Shown here: one piece after another, positions 34,049-48,812 of the stretch
Layout of the letters: every line of letters begins with the position of its first letter
Position numbering within the stretch: position 1 is the first letter of the stretch
Assembly (NCBI RefSeq): GCF_000244875.1
Contig: NC_016791.1
Location: 2,051,001-2,115,000 of the forward strand
Length of the DNA stretch: 64,000 nucleotides
Origin: Clostridium sp. BNL1100
GTDB lineage: Bacteria; Bacillota; Clostridia; Acetivibrionales; DSM-1351
Reading direction: 5' to 3'
Notes under the pieces: generated by a model
What the model saw: the letters and a program-made list of their open reading frames with translations, nothing else
Told to the model about the DNA's origin: nothing
Database searches by the model: none
Program-made: the position numbers and the translations under genes

Positions 34049-35476
34049 ATGAAAAACGTCTATGAAAGTCCTTTTAATGCAAGATATGCAAGCAGTGAAA
34101 TGCAGCAGATTTTTTCACCGGACATGAAATTTACTACCTGGAGAAAACTCTGGATTGCACTGGCAGAAGCTGAAAAGGAACTGGGATTGAATATAATCGA
34201 TGCTCAAATTGAGCAAATGAAGAAAAATCAAGATAACATTAATTATGAAGTTGCCGAAAAGTATGAAAAAGAGTTCAGACATGATGTTATGTCTCATGTT
34301 CATGCTTTTGGTGAGCTTTGTCCCGACGCAAAGCCTATAATTCATCTTGGAGCAACATCCTGTTATGTAGGAGATAATACCGATATTATAGTAATGAACG
34401 AAGCATTGAAGCTTGTAAAAAGTAAAATGCTCATTCTTATTAAGAAACTTTCTGACTTTGCAATGGAGTATAAGGATCTGCCGACGTTAGGTTTCACGCA
34501 CTATCAACCTGCACAGTTGGTTACAGTAGGTAAAAGAGCTACCTTGTGGATTCAGGAACTTCTGATGGACATGGAAGATTTAGAGCATGTAATTGAAAAC
34601 ATGAAACTCCTTGGCTCAAAGGGTACAACCGGTACACAGGCAAGCTTTTTGAACTTGTTTGACGGTGATCATGAAAAGGTTAAGAAACTTGAAAAACTAA
34701 TCGCTGAAAAGATGGGCTTTAAAAATGTATTTGCCGTTTCCGGACAGACTTACCCAAGGAAGCTTGACAGCAGAGTTCTTGGTGTATTAAGTGCAATTGC
34801 TCAAAGCGCTTACAAATTCAGTAACGATATGAGACTGTTGCAGAGTATGAAGGAAATAGAGGAACCTTTTGAGGAAAAACAGATAGGTTCGTCAGCAATG
34901 GCATACAAGCGTAATCCTATGAGATGCGAGAGAATTTCTTCCCTTGCTAGATATGTTATAGTTGATGCTTTAAATCCGGCTATTACAGCGTCAACACAGT
35001 GGTTTGAAAGAACACTGGATGACTCGGCAAACAAGAGAATTTCCGTACCTGAAGCTTTTCTTGCAATAGATGCAATACTTAACATATATATTAATGTAGC
35101 AAGCGGACTGGTAGTATATCCTAAGGTAATTACAAAGCACGTTTTGGATGAACTTCCTTTTATGGCTACTGAAAATATAATGATGGAAGCCGTTAAGCGT
35201 GGGGGAGACAGACAAGAACTCCATGAATTGATAAGGACTCATTCAATGGAAGCCGGTAAGCGTGTTAAAGTTGACGGTGAGAAAAACGATCTCATCGAAA
35301 GAATTGCCGGAGATGCACGTTTTGGAATGACACTTGAAGAACTGAATTCCGTGCTGGAACCAAAGAACTATATAGGAAGAAGTCCGGAGCAGGTTGTTGA
35401 ATTCATAGCGAATGAAGTTACCCCGATACTCGATACAGAACGCTTAGCTGATATTCAGGTTGATTTGAAAGTTTAG
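34049..35476 (+). CDS. purB: Adenylosuccinate lyase
   Basis: A 475-residue fumarase/aspartase-superfamily enzyme that acts twice in purine synthesis, splitting fumarate from SAICAR and from adenylosuccinate. The superfamily signature is GSSAMAYKRNPMRCERISSLAR (two pieces either side of residue ~290). HVHAFGELCP, HLGATSCYVGDNTD and GFTHYQPAQLVTVGKR are the other conserved regions. Length matches the longer eukaryote-like PurB type. GGGGGA precedes the ATG at 34049. It stands alone, apart from other pur genes, behind PurBox-like sites. Confidence 0.95.
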   Translation: MKNVYESPFNARYASSEMQQIFSPDMKFTTWRKLWIALAEAEKELGLNIIDAQIEQMKKNQDNINYEVAEKYEKEFRHDVMSHVHAFGELCPDAKPIIHLGATSCYVGDNTDIIVMNEALKLVKSKMLILIKKLSDFAMEYKDLPTLGFTHYQPAQLVTVGKRATLWIQELLMDMEDLEHVIENMKLLGSKGTTGTQASFLNLFDGDHEKVKKLEKLIAEKMGFKNVFAVSGQTYPRKLDSRVLGVLSAIAQSAYKFSNDMRLLQSMKEIEEPFEEKQIGSSAMAYKRNPMRCERISSLARYVIVDALNPAITASTQWFERTLDDSANKRISVPEAFLAIDAILNIYINVASGLVVYPKVITKHVLDELPFMATENIMMEAVKRGGDRQELHELIRTHSMEAGKRVKVDGEKNDLIERIAGDARFGMTLEELNSVLEPKNYIGRSPEQVVEFIANEVTPILDTERLADIQVDLKV

Positions 35477-35517
35477 AATATTTATGTTGAAGTTTAATAT
35501 TATGTTGTTATAATTAT

Positions 35518-35550
35518 AAAGATAGGATGTCTATACATCATCCTATCTTT
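35518..35550. terminator. Terminator after purB
   Basis: AAAGATAGGATG (35518-35529) and its exact complement (35539-35550) form a 12-bp stem ending in T's. Confidence 0.88.
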
Positions 35551-35573
35551 TATCACATTCTGGGAGTGATTCA

Positions 35574-36314
35574 ATGATAAATAAATTTAGCAGCATACCG
35601 CTATATTTGCAATTAAAAGATCTATTAATTAAAAAAATAGAAAACAATGAATTTCCTGCAAATTCCCAAATACCTTCCGAACAGGATTTATGCCAGATGT
35701 ATGACATAAGCAGGCCTACTGTGAGACAAGCTGTCAGTGAGCTGACTAACAGCGGTTATCTTTATAAGGAAAAGGGAAAGGGAACATTTGTATATGGAAG
35801 AAAAAACGTAATTGATATTAAAGATTACAGCGGGTTTACAGATTCAGTACTTGACTGCCAGACTCCTGCAGAAAAAAATATTATTGACTTGAAAGATATA
35901 GGGAGTTCATCTATAGGTCAACTTAATGAAATATTTAACTTTAATTCAAGTATGGCAATTGCAGAAATAACGTATTTATCATTTATAAATAATCAGAGAA
36001 ATGAAGTCTATTCTCTTAATAAGTCGTACATATCTCTAAGTCTTTTCCCTGACATTATTTCCCAATTAAAAGATGGAAAATCTTCTATAGATATTTTAAG
36101 GGGGAAATACCCTTTAATTCCTGATAAGAGCAGGAGTATACTGGAAATAGTGTTTGCAGACCAAAATGATTCGCCACTTCTGAGAGTTCAGCCTGGTCAG
36201 CCACTTATTAAGCTTCAGAATACACTATTTTCAAAAAGCGGTCAGCCTGTTGAATATATAATATCAAAATACAGGGCAGATAACTGCAGATTATTGTTTG
36301 AAAATAGTAAATAA
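35574..36314 (+). CDS. GntR/HutC-family transcriptional regulator
   Basis: A 246-residue regulator. The N-terminal winged helix (residues ~5-75) shows PLYLQLKDLLIKKIENNEF, SQIPSEQDLCQMYDISRPTV and KGKGTFVYGRK, the GntR pattern. The C-terminal ~160 residues form a UTRA ligand-binding domain, as in HutC-type members. The effector is unknown. GGGAGTG precedes the ATG. The following beta-lactamase-like gene lies 74 bp away and could be a target, but there is no direct evidence. Confidence 0.9.
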   Translation: MINKFSSIPLYLQLKDLLIKKIENNEFPANSQIPSEQDLCQMYDISRPTVRQAVSELTNSGYLYKEKGKGTFVYGRKNVIDIKDYSGFTDSVLDCQTPAEKNIIDLKDIGSSSIGQLNEIFNFNSSMAIAEITYLSFINNQRNEVYSLNKSYISLSLFPDIISQLKDGKSSIDILRGKYPLIPDKSRSILEIVFADQNDSPLLRVQPGQPLIKLQNTLFSKSGQPVEYIISKYRADNCRLLFENSK

Positions 36315-36388
36315 CAGATATATTTTACAGATTACATTAATACTACTATAATGATAGAAGCAAATGTAATCTTATACGGAGGATAAAA

Positions 36389-37468
36389 ATGAGTTCTTAC
36401 TACTTTAAAAATGAAAAAAAGTATAAAAAAAGACGTGCACTTATTACTACAATAGGTGTGTTAGGAATAATAGCTATAGCTATGGCAGCTTACCTGTTCA
36501 TGAATAAGGGGGAAACAGCGGCTACTTCTCCCACGGCTTCATCAAAGTCTGCTGCTGCACAAACCAGTATATCCACAACTACACCAACGCCATCTGATTC
36601 CACTGCAGCAACAGCGACAACATCAACTTCCGATACCACACTAAACGGAGCCAATACAAAGGATCACGGCTTTCTTCCTAATATAGGATCTGTTAAAAAA
36701 AGCGGTAAGATGGATGGATTAAAAAAATTAATAACTGACTATACTGCAGGGCTATCAGGAAAGTACGGAGTTACATTTATTGATCTGGCTACCGGAGAGA
36801 TGGTCAATGTTAATGATACTGACCGATATATAGCAGCAAGTACTTCGAAGCTTCCTATCAATGTTCTTTTGTATAAAAATGTTGAGGCCGGAAAAGTTAA
36901 TTTGGACGATATGCTTACTTATCAGAAGGAAGACGTTGAACCCGGTACGGGAATAATACAGAAATCTGCTTTCGGAACCCAGTATACCGTTCGTGAAACA
37001 TCAAAGCTGGCAATAAGAAAAAGCGATAATTGCGGTGTTAATATGTTAATCAGGCTTCTGGATATACAAAATGTCCGTCAATATCTGGTTGATCTTGGTG
37101 GAAAGGTCTATTATGATAATCGCCATCGATCATGTCCATACGATATGGCATTGGTAGCACAGGATTTGTACAAACACTATCTTAAAAATCAAGATGTTTA
37201 TGGGGAACTTATAAATAACCTTGAAAATACAGATTGGCATGACAGGATTGATGCACAGCTTACAGGTGTAAAAGTTGCTCATAAAATAGGTAATCAGGTA
37301 AAAACTGCCAATGATGTAGGCATAGTATTTGCATCGCATCCATATGTACTTTCGATTATGACAGATAATGTGGATTTTGGAACAGCCTGCAAGAATGAAG
37401 CTACATTATCAAAAAAGATTTACGATTATGTAGAGAATTACGCAGGGAAAGACGAATTACAAAAATAA
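36389..37468 (+). CDS. Membrane-anchored class A beta-lactamase-like serine hydrolase
   Basis: A 359-residue protein. One N-terminal membrane helix (residues ~17-35) precedes a serine/threonine-rich linker (~40-85). A beta-lactamase2-type domain follows with the catalytic SxxK motif in AASTSKLPINVL, an SDN motif in RKSDNCGVNMLI, and HKIG in place of KTG. It would sit outside the cell on the membrane. Whether it destroys beta-lactams or acts on peptidoglycan is unclear; many such clostridial proteins have no shown lactamase activity. CGGAGGA precedes ATG 36389. It ends at a strong terminator. Confidence 0.85.
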   Translation: MSSYYFKNEKKYKKRRALITTIGVLGIIAIAMAAYLFMNKGETAATSPTASSKSAAAQTSISTTTPTPSDSTAATATTSTSDTTLNGANTKDHGFLPNIGSVKKSGKMDGLKKLITDYTAGLSGKYGVTFIDLATGEMVNVNDTDRYIAASTSKLPINVLLYKNVEAGKVNLDDMLTYQKEDVEPGTGIIQKSAFGTQYTVRETSKLAIRKSDNCGVNMLIRLLDIQNVRQYLVDLGGKVYYDNRHRSCPYDMALVAQDLYKHYLKNQDVYGELINNLENTDWHDRIDAQLTGVKVAHKIGNQVKTANDVGIVFASHPYVLSIMTDNVDFGTACKNEATLSKKIYDYVENYAGKDELQK

Positions 37469-37485
37469 TACAAAAAATACAAATT

Positions 37486-37527
37486 GCAAAAAGCTCATTC
37501 ACAAGTCATGTGCAATGAGCTTTTTGC
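37486..37527. terminator. Terminator after the beta-lactamase-like gene
   Basis: GCAAAAAGCTCATT (37486-37499) and its exact complement (37514-37527) form a 14-bp stem. Confidence 0.9.
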
Positions 37528-37596
37528 CTTTTTCAGACAAACTATGAGTTATTGGGTATAATAGATATATGTTTACCAAGGAGGCTCCTAAAAATA

Positions 37597-38238
37597 ATGC
37601 AAAATTTTATTTTTAATTTAATACATCATGTAATAAATAATAATGTTATAGTTACATATTTATTTTTCTTTTTAACCGGAATTCTTCAGTTGGTTTTTCC
37701 GCCTTTTCCTTCAGATGTTATCATTGTATTTGAAGGTTATCTGACAACACTGGGAGGGCAATTCCATTTTGCACCGGTATTAATTAATTCAATATTGGGG
37801 AGCCTTGTGGGTTCAATTCTTGTTTATTGGTTCGGGTATAAAAAGGGTAATGAAGTTTTAAGGTATAAGATAGTATTAAAATATATTGACGAAAAACATA
37901 TAAAACGTTCCGAAAAGGTATTTCATAAATATGGTAAATATGGATTAATACTAAGTAAGTTCATACCGGGGACAAGCACCATAATGGTTTTATTTTCAGG
38001 AGTTTTTCGGGTTAAAAAGAGAGTTTATTTTTCGTATATATTTATCTCAATATTATTACAGCAGGCTATATATATGGTTATAGGACGTCTTATAGGTAAT
38101 AATATTTCTGCGGTAAACAGATTTTTGTCATACTTTAATATTCTTTCTGTAATAGTTTTAGCTTGCTTGATTATAGTAGGATTTATCCTCTACAAAGTTA
38201 AAAAGTCCAAAAAGAGTGTAAGTACAGATAACGAGTAA
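37597..38238 (+). CDS. DedA-family membrane protein
   Basis: A 213-residue polytopic protein of the DedA (SNARE-associated) family. The family pattern is visible in FPPFPSDVIIVFEGYL, SILGSLVGSILVYWFGYKKG, FHKYGKYGLILSKFIPGTST and a final membrane helix with a basic tail. Some DedA proteins flip undecaprenyl-phosphate or phospholipids; the role here is not known. The frame opens at 37552, but AAGGAGG at 37578-37584 precedes ATG 37597, which is chosen despite its 12-base spacing. Confidence 0.85.
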   Translation: MQNFIFNLIHHVINNNVIVTYLFFFLTGILQLVFPPFPSDVIIVFEGYLTTLGGQFHFAPVLINSILGSLVGSILVYWFGYKKGNEVLRYKIVLKYIDEKHIKRSEKVFHKYGKYGLILSKFIPGTSTIMVLFSGVFRVKKRVYFSYIFISILLQQAIYMVIGRLIGNNISAVNRFLSYFNILSVIVLACLIIVGFILYKVKKSKKSVSTDNE

Positions 38239-38340
38239 TTTTATTAATGTTAAAAATTCCTTAGTTTAATTATTTATAATGTGAAAATAATATCTTTTAG
38301 TACAGCATTACAGAAAAATAATACTGGGAGGTGATTGTGA

Positions 38341-38502
38341 ATGGATGCACCTTGTATGAAAGTTAAGTGTGGCGTCACAAACTGTGCCTACAATGAAGGT
38401 CAAATGTGCTATGCCAATGCACTTGAAGTTAACTCAATGGATGGAGCCAAAGCCAGTATAAGTGATGAGACATGCTGCACAACATTTAAAGATAAAACTT
38501 GA
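38341..38502 (+). CDS. DUF1540 cysteine-rich small protein
   Basis: A 53-residue protein beginning MDAPCMKVKCGVTNCAYNEG and continuing with MCYANALEV and DETCCTTF. Six or more cysteines in the CxVxNCxYN pattern mark DUF1540, a small family common in clostridia and often presumed to bind metal. Function unknown. GGGAGGTGA precedes the ATG, and a strong terminator follows. Confidence 0.85.
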   Translation: MDAPCMKVKCGVTNCAYNEGQMCYANALEVNSMDGAKASISDETCCTTFKDKT

Positions 38503-38516
38503 TATAGTATAACCTT

Positions 38517-38556
38517 GAATAGGATAATCGGTTTAGCACTGATTATCCTATTCTTT
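38517..38556. terminator. Terminator after the DUF1540 gene
   Basis: GAATAGGATAATC (38517-38529) and its exact complement (38541-38553) followed by TTT; 13-bp stem, 11-base loop. Confidence 0.88.
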
Positions 38557-38591
38557 AGAAGGAATAAATATATTAAACAAGGAGAATTTAA

Positions 38592-39947
38592 TTGAGCAGT
38601 AAATCTATAAAAAAAGGATTTAGCAGAAATCATCTAATTATAATGGCACTTGGGAATATAATCGGCTCCGGTATATTTCTCGGTAGCGGGACAGTAATTT
38701 CAATTGCTGGCCCTGCGGCAATTCTGGCCTACATTTTTGGTGGGATTATTATGGTAATGGAAGTAATGTTTATAACTGAAATGACTATTATTAATCCTGC
38801 ACCGGGGTCTTTCAGGGTACATGCATCAGAAATATTCGGACCATGGATAGGTTTTGTAAACGGTTGGATGTTTTGGTTCAGCGGTGTCCTTGGAATGGCC
38901 AGTGAAGTTGCTGCTGCGGCAATTTTTACAGGTTTGTGGTTTCCCGGTATTCCACTATGGGTGTTCTGCGTTATTTATGCATTAGTAATGACGGGAATAA
39001 ATCTAAAGGATGCCAGGGGATTGAGTATAATTGAAAGTTTTCTTGCTTCGATTAAAGTTTTGTCTCTTATTGTTTTTATTATATTTGGTCTTACTACTAT
39101 AGTTGGTATAACATCCTTTGGCGGAATTAAGCCACTTCCTGTTTTCCAATCTGTCAATAGTTTTATGCCAAACGGATTAAGAGGCATTTTTGCGTCTATG
39201 ATTATGGTAATGTTTTCCTTCACGGGTACCGGTATCATAGGACTTTCAATTGCCGAATCAGAAAATCCTGAAAAGGATGCACCTCCTGCTATTTATACAA
39301 TAACCATTACAGTAATAGTTCTCTATACATTTTCAATACTTTTTATTATTTGTTTAATGCCCTGGGGAGCATTCTCAACTTCAGAAAGTCCTTTTGTTCA
39401 AATTTTAAACAGGGCAGGGGTGCCTTTTGGCAGTGATATTTTAAACTTCGTTGTGTTGACAGCGGCACTATCCGGACTTAACTCATCAATGTACAGTGCT
39501 TCAAGGATGCTGAACTCACTAAGTTTGGGGAAACAGGCTCCAAAGACCTTTTTAATAAAAAATAAAAACGGTGTTCCTGTTTATGCACTTGGACTCAGTA
39601 GTATCGTTCTACTTTTGACTGCTGTTATTTCATATATAGTACCATCAAAGGTATTTGAAATTCTGGCGGCAGCCAGCGGGTTTACTGCACTTGTTAACTG
39701 GCTTACAATTTCAATTACACATTTATTCTATAGAAGGAAGACACTAAAAGAGAAGCCTGACAGACTTAAATATAAAGTCCCCGGATGGCCTTTAATAAAT
39801 TTTATAGCGATAACATTTATAGTAATAGTATTTGCCACATCACCTTTATATCCCGGACAGATATCAGGGCTGATAGGAAGTATAATTTTGTTTGTGTTTT
39901 TAGTAATTATTTATACTATACTGAAAAGTAAAAAGCTAATAAATTAA
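38592..39947 (+). CDS. APC-superfamily amino acid permease
   Basis: A 451-residue transporter with about 12 membrane helices. It begins with the amino-acid permease pattern FSRNHLIIMALGNIIGSGIFLGSG (two pieces around residue 20), followed by GPAAILAYIFGGIIMVM and SFTGTGIIGLSIAESENPEK. It resembles the GabP/ProY/AAT branch, which imports amino acids with protons or sodium. The exact substrate is unknown. The TTG start at 38592 follows AAGGAGA. It is the last gene before the ~1-kb control region of the cellulosome cluster. Confidence 0.88.
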   Translation: MSSKSIKKGFSRNHLIIMALGNIIGSGIFLGSGTVISIAGPAAILAYIFGGIIMVMEVMFITEMTIINPAPGSFRVHASEIFGPWIGFVNGWMFWFSGVLGMASEVAAAAIFTGLWFPGIPLWVFCVIYALVMTGINLKDARGLSIIESFLASIKVLSLIVFIIFGLTTIVGITSFGGIKPLPVFQSVNSFMPNGLRGIFASMIMVMFSFTGTGIIGLSIAESENPEKDAPPAIYTITITVIVLYTFSILFIICLMPWGAFSTSESPFVQILNRAGVPFGSDILNFVVLTAALSGLNSSMYSASRMLNSLSLGKQAPKTFLIKNKNGVPVYALGLSSIVLLLTAVISYIVPSKVFEILAAASGFTALVNWLTISITHLFYRRKTLKEKPDRLKYKVPGWPLINFIAITFIVIVFATSPLYPGQISGLIGSIILFVFLVIIYTILKSKKLIN

Positions 39948-40260
39948 TTATGTTGATATCATGTAAAGAAGTAATTACATGTAAAACTTATTAAAAGCGA
40001 CAAAAAAATCATAAATTTTAGTTTGTTCATTCAACTTATAACTGTGGACAAGTTATAAAAGTATGTTTTAATATTGCATATTATTATTATTTATGATAAT
40101 TTTATATCTAGAAAATTACAAAAGAGGTAGATAATTAACATAAAATAGTAATTATTTACTTTACGGTATGTAGAAAAATAGCACAAAAAACCAAAAAATA
40201 GAAGGACTAAGTTTATAAAAAATTACCAAAAATCCTGTTGAAAAAATGTTAAAAAAGTAC

Positions 40261-40289
40261 TTGTCATTTAATTACATAAATGGTAATAT
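40261..40289 (+). promoter_or_regulatory. Candidate main promoter of the cip-cel cluster
   Basis: TTGTCA (40261-40266), a 17-base spacer and TAATAT (40284-40289). Transcription would start near 40296, leaving a leader of about 655 nt. An unusually long leader is also described for the cip-cel operon of C. cellulolyticum. Confidence 0.65.
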
Positions 40290-40747
40290 GAATTTAAAGC
40301 ATTTATGGCTATACGAAAAATATGAAAAAAGCGTTTAAAGGGGTAATGTATTATTAATTATTAAAACAAAAAATGATAAAATTTGATAATGGTAAGCACC
40401 TAAGGTAAACGGCTTAAACATATTCATTTCAAATATCTGTAAGATTCGCTTTTATAAGTATTAATTCTCTAAGTTATATTCTTTCTAACTATCATTATAT
40501 CTTATTTTCAATTACGTCTACGAACCATTTGGTTATATTAGCTGTAAGCATTATGACAGAATAGTACCTTCTTTTCAGAAAAAGTTATCGTTATTTAAAA
40601 ATCTAATAAAAAGTGATTATAAAAAGTATCAAAATAATCGTAATAGATAACTACGGTAATGCGGTTATGTTTTGAGAATTTTTATAAACAGTTGAAGCAT
40701 TTCTGAATTAATTTAAATTATGAAAAACCACTTAGCCAATAAAGATT

Positions 40748-40789
40748 AAGGAGGTGAAAATATTTATTCAGTTATATCAGTGTGCCTAA
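40748..40789 (+). other. Orphan Shine-Dalgarno and possible 11-codon leader ORF
   Basis: AAGGAGGTGA (40748-40757) is a full-strength ribosome binding site with no ATG behind it. The only nearby ORF starts at the GTG inside it (40754) and reads MKIFIQLYQCA before TAA. The site is too close to that GTG for normal initiation. It may bind idle ribosomes, be a relic, or be part of regulation. Confidence 0.4.
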
Positions 40790-40808
40790 AAATGAAACAT
40801 TTTTAAGT

Positions 40809-40862
40809 AAGGCGGTTTAAAAGCATCTTTTTTTAAAAAGTACCTTTTATTATAACTGCCTT
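40809..40862 (+). other. Hairpin in the scaffoldin leader
   Basis: AAGGCGGTT (40809-40817) pairs with AACTGCCTT (40854-40862, one wobble), with an inner A/T stem. It lies 90 nt before the scaffoldin ATG and could stabilise the mRNA 5' end. Confidence 0.5.
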
Positions 40863-40864
40863 AA

Positions 40865-44965
<4,101 letters not shown>

Positions 44966-44982
44966 TTATTGAATTTAAATTT

Positions 44983-45053
44983 TCCATACTTTATGGCTGC
45001 AAGGCCATAAAGTATGGAGTTTTAAAAAGCTTATGGCAGTTTTACTGCCATAA
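44983..45053 (+). other. Two perfect hairpins between scaffoldin and cel48F genes
   Basis: Stem 1: TCCATACTTTATGGC (44983-44997) with its exact complement (45004-45018), six-base loop. Stem 2: TTATGGCAGT (45031-45040) with its exact complement (45044-45053), three-base loop. Neither has a T run, so they fit mRNA processing/stabilising elements rather than terminators. Such intergenic stems set cellulosome subunit ratios in C. cellulolyticum. Confidence 0.85.
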
Positions 45054-45079
45054 AATTCAAATAATAAGGAAGGTGTAAA

Positions 45080-47242
45080 ATGAGTAAGAATTTTAAAAGA
45101 GTAGGAGCAGTTGCAGTTGCTGCTGCAATGTCATTATCAATAATGACAACAACAAGCATAAATGCAGCAGCAAGTCCTGTAAACAAGGTGTACCAGGATC
45201 GTTTCGAATCCATGTACAGCAAGATTAAAAATACTTCAAACGGATATTTCAGTCCTGAGGGAATTCCGTACCACTCAGTAGAAACATTAATGGTAGAAGC
45301 TCCTGACTATGGACATGTTACCACAAGTGAAGCTATGTCCTACTATATGTGGTTGGAAGCAATGCATGGAAGATTTTCCGGAGATTTTACAGGCTTTGAT
45401 AAGTCTTGGTCAGTTGCTGAAAAGTATTTGATCCCGACAGAACAGGATCAACCTAATGTAAGTATGAGCAAGTATGATCCTAACAAGCCTGCTACATATG
45501 CTCCAGAATTCCAAGACCCAAGCAAATATCCTTCTCCGTTGGATACAAGTCAACCTGTTGGTAAAGATCCAATTAATTCACAATTGACTTCAGCATACGG
45601 AACCAGCATGATGTATGGAATGCACTGGATTTTGGACGTTGATAACTGGTATGGATTTGGTCAAAGAGGAGACGGTACAACTAGACCGTCCTACATCAAT
45701 ACTTTCCAAAGAGGTGAGCAGGAGTCAACTTGGGAAACCATACCTCAACCGTGCTGGGATGCACATAAATTTGGTGGACAGTACGGATTCCTGGATCTCT
45801 TTACAAAGGATACAGGTACTCCGGCAAAACAATTCAAATACACAAATGCTCCAGATGCTGATGCTCGTGCAATTCAAGCAACTTACTGGGCTGACCAGTG
45901 GGCAAAAGAACAAGGTAAGAGCGTAAGCACAGACGTAGGTAAGGCATCAAAGATGGGTGATTACCTCAGATATTCATTCTTTGATAAGTATTTCAGAAAG
46001 ATCGGACAACCTTCACAGGCTGGTACCGGATATGATGCAGCACATTATCTGCTTTCATGGTATTACGCATGGGGTGGTGGAGTTGACTCCAACTGGGCTT
46101 GGATAATCGGTAGCAGTCATAACCATTTCGGTTACCAGAATCCATTTGCAGCTTGGGTACTTTCAACGGATGCAAGCTTCAAGCCTAAGTCATCAAATGG
46201 TGCAACTGACTGGGCAAAGAGTTTGGACAGACAGCTTGAATTCTATCAGTGGTTGCAGTCATCAGAAGGTGCTATTGCCGGTGGTGCTACAAACTCATGG
46301 AATGGACGCTATGAATCAATTCCTGCAGGTACTTCAACATTCTACGGAATGGGTTATGTAGAAAACCCTGTATATGCTGATCCAGGCAGTAACACTTGGT
46401 TTGGTATGCAGGTATGGTCAATGCAGCGTGTAGCTGAATTGTACTATAAGACTGGCGATGCCAGAGCTAAGACACTCTTAGACAAATGGGCAAAATGGAT
46501 TAACGGCGAAATCAAGTTTAATGCTGACGGAACATTCCAGATTCCTAGTACAATTGACTGGGATGGACAGCCGGATACTTGGGATCCGACAAAAGGATAT
46601 ACTGGAAATGCAAACCTGCATGTTAAGGTTGTTAACTATGGTACTGACCTTGGTTGTGCTTCTTCACTTGCAAACACATTGGCTTACTATGCTGCTAAAT
46701 CAGGAGATACAACTTCTAGAGATAATGCTAAGAAGCTTCTTGACTCAATGTGGACTAACTATAGCGATTCAAAGGGTATATCAGTTGTTGAACAACGTAA
46801 TGATTACCACAGATTCCTTGACCAGGAAGTTTATGTACCGGCTGGTTGGACTGGAAAAATGCCTAACGGAGACGTAATCAAATCTGGTGTTAAATTCATA
46901 GACATTCGTTCCAAGTACAAGCAGGATCCTGAATGGCAGACAATGGTTGCTGCATTGCAGGCAGGACAGGTTCCTACACAGAGATTACACCGTTTCTGGG
47001 CTCAGAGTGAATTTGCAGTTGCAAATGGAGTATATGCAGTACTCTTCCCAGGTGGTGAAGAGCTTCTTGGAGATGTAAACGATGACAAAACTGTAGACGC
47101 TCTTGACCTTGCTTTACTTAAGAAATATCTTTTAAACAGTAGTACTACAATAAATACTACAAATGCAGATATGAATAAGGATAGTGCAGTTGACGCTATT
47201 GACTATGCTCTTTTAAAGAAAGCGCTCTTGTCTAATCAATAG
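45080..47242 (+). CDS. cel48F: GH48 processive cellulase with C-terminal dockerin
   Basis: A 720-residue secreted enzyme, the major processive cellulase of this type of cellulosome. Signal peptide ~1-29; GH48 (alpha/alpha)6 barrel ~33-650; type I dockerin ~655-720 with two calcium-binding repeats ([20 protein letters not shown] and [20 protein letters not shown]). The acid residue corresponding to mature E55 of Cel48F is E84, in [13 protein letters not shown]. The dockerin carries the Ala-Leu/Ala-Ile recognition pairs typical of this group. GGAAGGTG precedes the ATG. It is the first enzyme after the scaffoldin, as in all known cip-cel clusters. Confidence 0.97.
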   Translation: MSKNFKRVGAVAVAAAMSLSIMTTTSINAAASPVNKVYQDRFESMYSKIKNTSNGYFSPEGIPYHSVETLMVEAPDYGHVTTSEAMSYYMWLEAMHGRFSGDFTGFDKSWSVAEKYLIPTEQDQPNVSMSKYDPNKPATYAPEFQDPSKYPSPLDTSQPVGKDPINSQLTSAYGTSMMYGMHWILDVDNWYGFGQRGDGTTRPSYINTFQRGEQESTWETIPQPCWDAHKFGGQYGFLDLFTKDTGTPAKQFKYTNAPDADARAIQATYWADQWAKEQGKSVSTDVGKASKMGDYLRYSFFDKYFRKIGQPSQAGTGYDAAHYLLSWYYAWGGGVDSNWAWIIGSSHNHFGYQNPFAAWVLSTDASFKPKSSNGATDWAKSLDRQLEFYQWLQSSEGAIAGGATNSWNGRYESIPAGTSTFYGMGYVENPVYADPGSNTWFGMQVWSMQRVAELYYKTGDARAKTLLDKWAKWINGEIKFNADGTFQIPSTIDWDGQPDTWDPTKGYTGNANLHVKVVNYGTDLGCASSLANTLAYYAAKSGDTTSRDNAKKLLDSMWTNYSDSKGISVVEQRNDYHRFLDQEVYVPAGWTGKMPNGDVIKSGVKFIDIRSKYKQDPEWQTMVAALQAGQVPTQRLHRFWAQSEFAVANGVYAVLFPGGEELLGDVNDDKTVDALDLALLKKYLLNSSTTINTTNADMNKDSAVDAIDYALLKKALLSNQ

Positions 47243-47273
47243 TATTTAGTGCTATAACGCATATGTAACCTTA

Positions 47274-47329
47274 AAGTCCGGACGGTATTTGATGTGATTA
47301 AATTATTCATTCTTGTACTGTCCGGGCTT
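47274..47329 (+). other. Hairpin between cel48F and cel8C
   Basis: AAGTCCGGACGGTA (47274-47287) pairs with TACTGTCCGGGCTT (47316-47329), with two wobbles and a 28-base loop. No T run follows; the likely role is mRNA processing or 3' end protection of cel48F. Confidence 0.75.
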
Positions 47330-47373
47330 ATGAGTTACAAAGAAAAATAAGAAAAAAGGATTAAGGTAAGAAC

Positions 47374-48756
47374 ATGATCAAAAGTTCAAGCTTAAAAAGA
47401 ATTAAATCACTTGTAATGGTGGCTATATTCAGTGTTTCAATAATCTCAACTGCTATCGTTTCAAGTGCAGCTGATCAAATTCCTTTCCCATATGACGCAA
47501 AATATCCAAATGGAGCTTATAGTTGCCTGGCGGATAGTCAATCAACCGCAGATAATTTAGTTCGCAGTGAATGGGAACAGTGGAAAAGTGCACATATTAC
47601 ATCAAATGGAGCAAAGGGCTACCGCAGGGTTCAGAGAGACGCATCTACAAGCTATGATACGGTTTCTGAAGGCCTTGGATACGGTATGCTGCTTGCAGTT
47701 TACTTTGGAGAACAACAATTATTTGACGACTTATATCACTATGTTAAATTATTTTTAAATACCAATGGACTTATGTCCTGGCATATAGACTCCAGTGGAA
47801 ATATAATGGGAAAAGACAGTGTTGGTGCCGCTACAGATGCAGATGAAGATATTGCAGTATCCCTCGTGTTTGCTCACAAAAAGTGGGGAACAAGTGGTGG
47901 ATTTAATTACCAATCTGAAGCTAAAACTTACATAAGTAATATATACAATAAAATGGTAGAACCGGGTACATATGTAATAAAGGCAGGAGATATGTGGGGT
48001 GGGTCAGATGTTACTAATCCATCATATTTTGCCCCCGCTTGGTATAGAATCTTTGCTGATTTTACAGGTAATTCCGGATGGATCAATGTAGCAAATAAAT
48101 GTTATGAAATAGCGGATAAAGCAAGAAACAGCAATACAGGACTTGTTCCTGATTGGTGTACGGCAAATGGTACCCCAGCTACAGGACAAGGCTTTGATTA
48201 CAAGTATGATGCTGTTCGTTATCAATGGAGAGCAGCTATTGATTACAGTTGGTACGGGACTGCAAAAGCTAAAACACATTGCGACGCTATCTCAAACTTC
48301 TTCAAAAATATTGGGTATACTAACATAAAGGATGGCTACACAATATCAGGAAGTCAGATAAGTGCAAATCATACCGCTACATTTGTCAGTTGTGCTGCTG
48401 CTGCTGCAATGACAGGTACTGACGCTACATATGCGAAGAACATCTATAATGAGTGTGTTAAAGTAAAAGACTCAGGTAACTACACCTATTTCGGTAATTC
48501 TTTAAGGATGATGATTCTTCTGTATACTACAGGTAACTTCCCAAATCTATACAACTACAACTCTCAACCACAAACAGGTTTAAAAGGCGATGTCAATAAT
48601 GATGGTGCTATAGATGCACTTGACATTGCTGCACTCAAGAGGGCTATTTTAACTCAAACTACTTCTAATATTAATTTAACAAATGCTGATATGAACAGTG
48701 ACGGAAATATTGATGCCATTGATTTTGCTCAGCTCAAAGTTAAACTGCTTAATTAG
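47374..48756 (+). CDS. cel8C: GH8 endoglucanase with C-terminal dockerin
   Basis: A 460-residue secreted endo-beta-1,4-glucanase. Signal peptide ~1-33; GH8 domain ~35-385; dockerin ~395-460 ([20 protein letters not shown] and [20 protein letters not shown]). The catalytic acid is E99 in [13 protein letters not shown], and [12 protein letters not shown] carries the conserved aspartates. AAGGTAAG precedes ATG 47374. It follows cel48F by 131 bp containing a hairpin. Confidence 0.96.
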   Translation: MIKSSSLKRIKSLVMVAIFSVSIISTAIVSSAADQIPFPYDAKYPNGAYSCLADSQSTADNLVRSEWEQWKSAHITSNGAKGYRRVQRDASTSYDTVSEGLGYGMLLAVYFGEQQLFDDLYHYVKLFLNTNGLMSWHIDSSGNIMGKDSVGAATDADEDIAVSLVFAHKKWGTSGGFNYQSEAKTYISNIYNKMVEPGTYVIKAGDMWGGSDVTNPSYFAPAWYRIFADFTGNSGWINVANKCYEIADKARNSNTGLVPDWCTANGTPATGQGFDYKYDAVRYQWRAAIDYSWYGTAKAKTHCDAISNFFKNIGYTNIKDGYTISGSQISANHTATFVSCAAAAAMTGTDATYAKNIYNECVKVKDSGNYTYFGNSLRMMILLYTTGNFPNLYNYNSQPQTGLKGDVNNDGAIDALDIAALKRAILTQTTSNINLTNADMNSDGNIDAIDFAQLKVKLLN

Positions 48757-48812
48757 ACCTTAACTATTTTAAAGGAAATATGTCAAATTTAATTTTAGGG
48801 AGTGATTGCAAA

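Noticed and set aside
40322-40340. A cre (CcpA) site around GAAAAAAGCGTTTAAA downstream of the cip promoter.
   Set aside because: Only the CG core fits; too many positions differ from the consensus. The match at 40404 is better but also incomplete, so neither is listed as a site.
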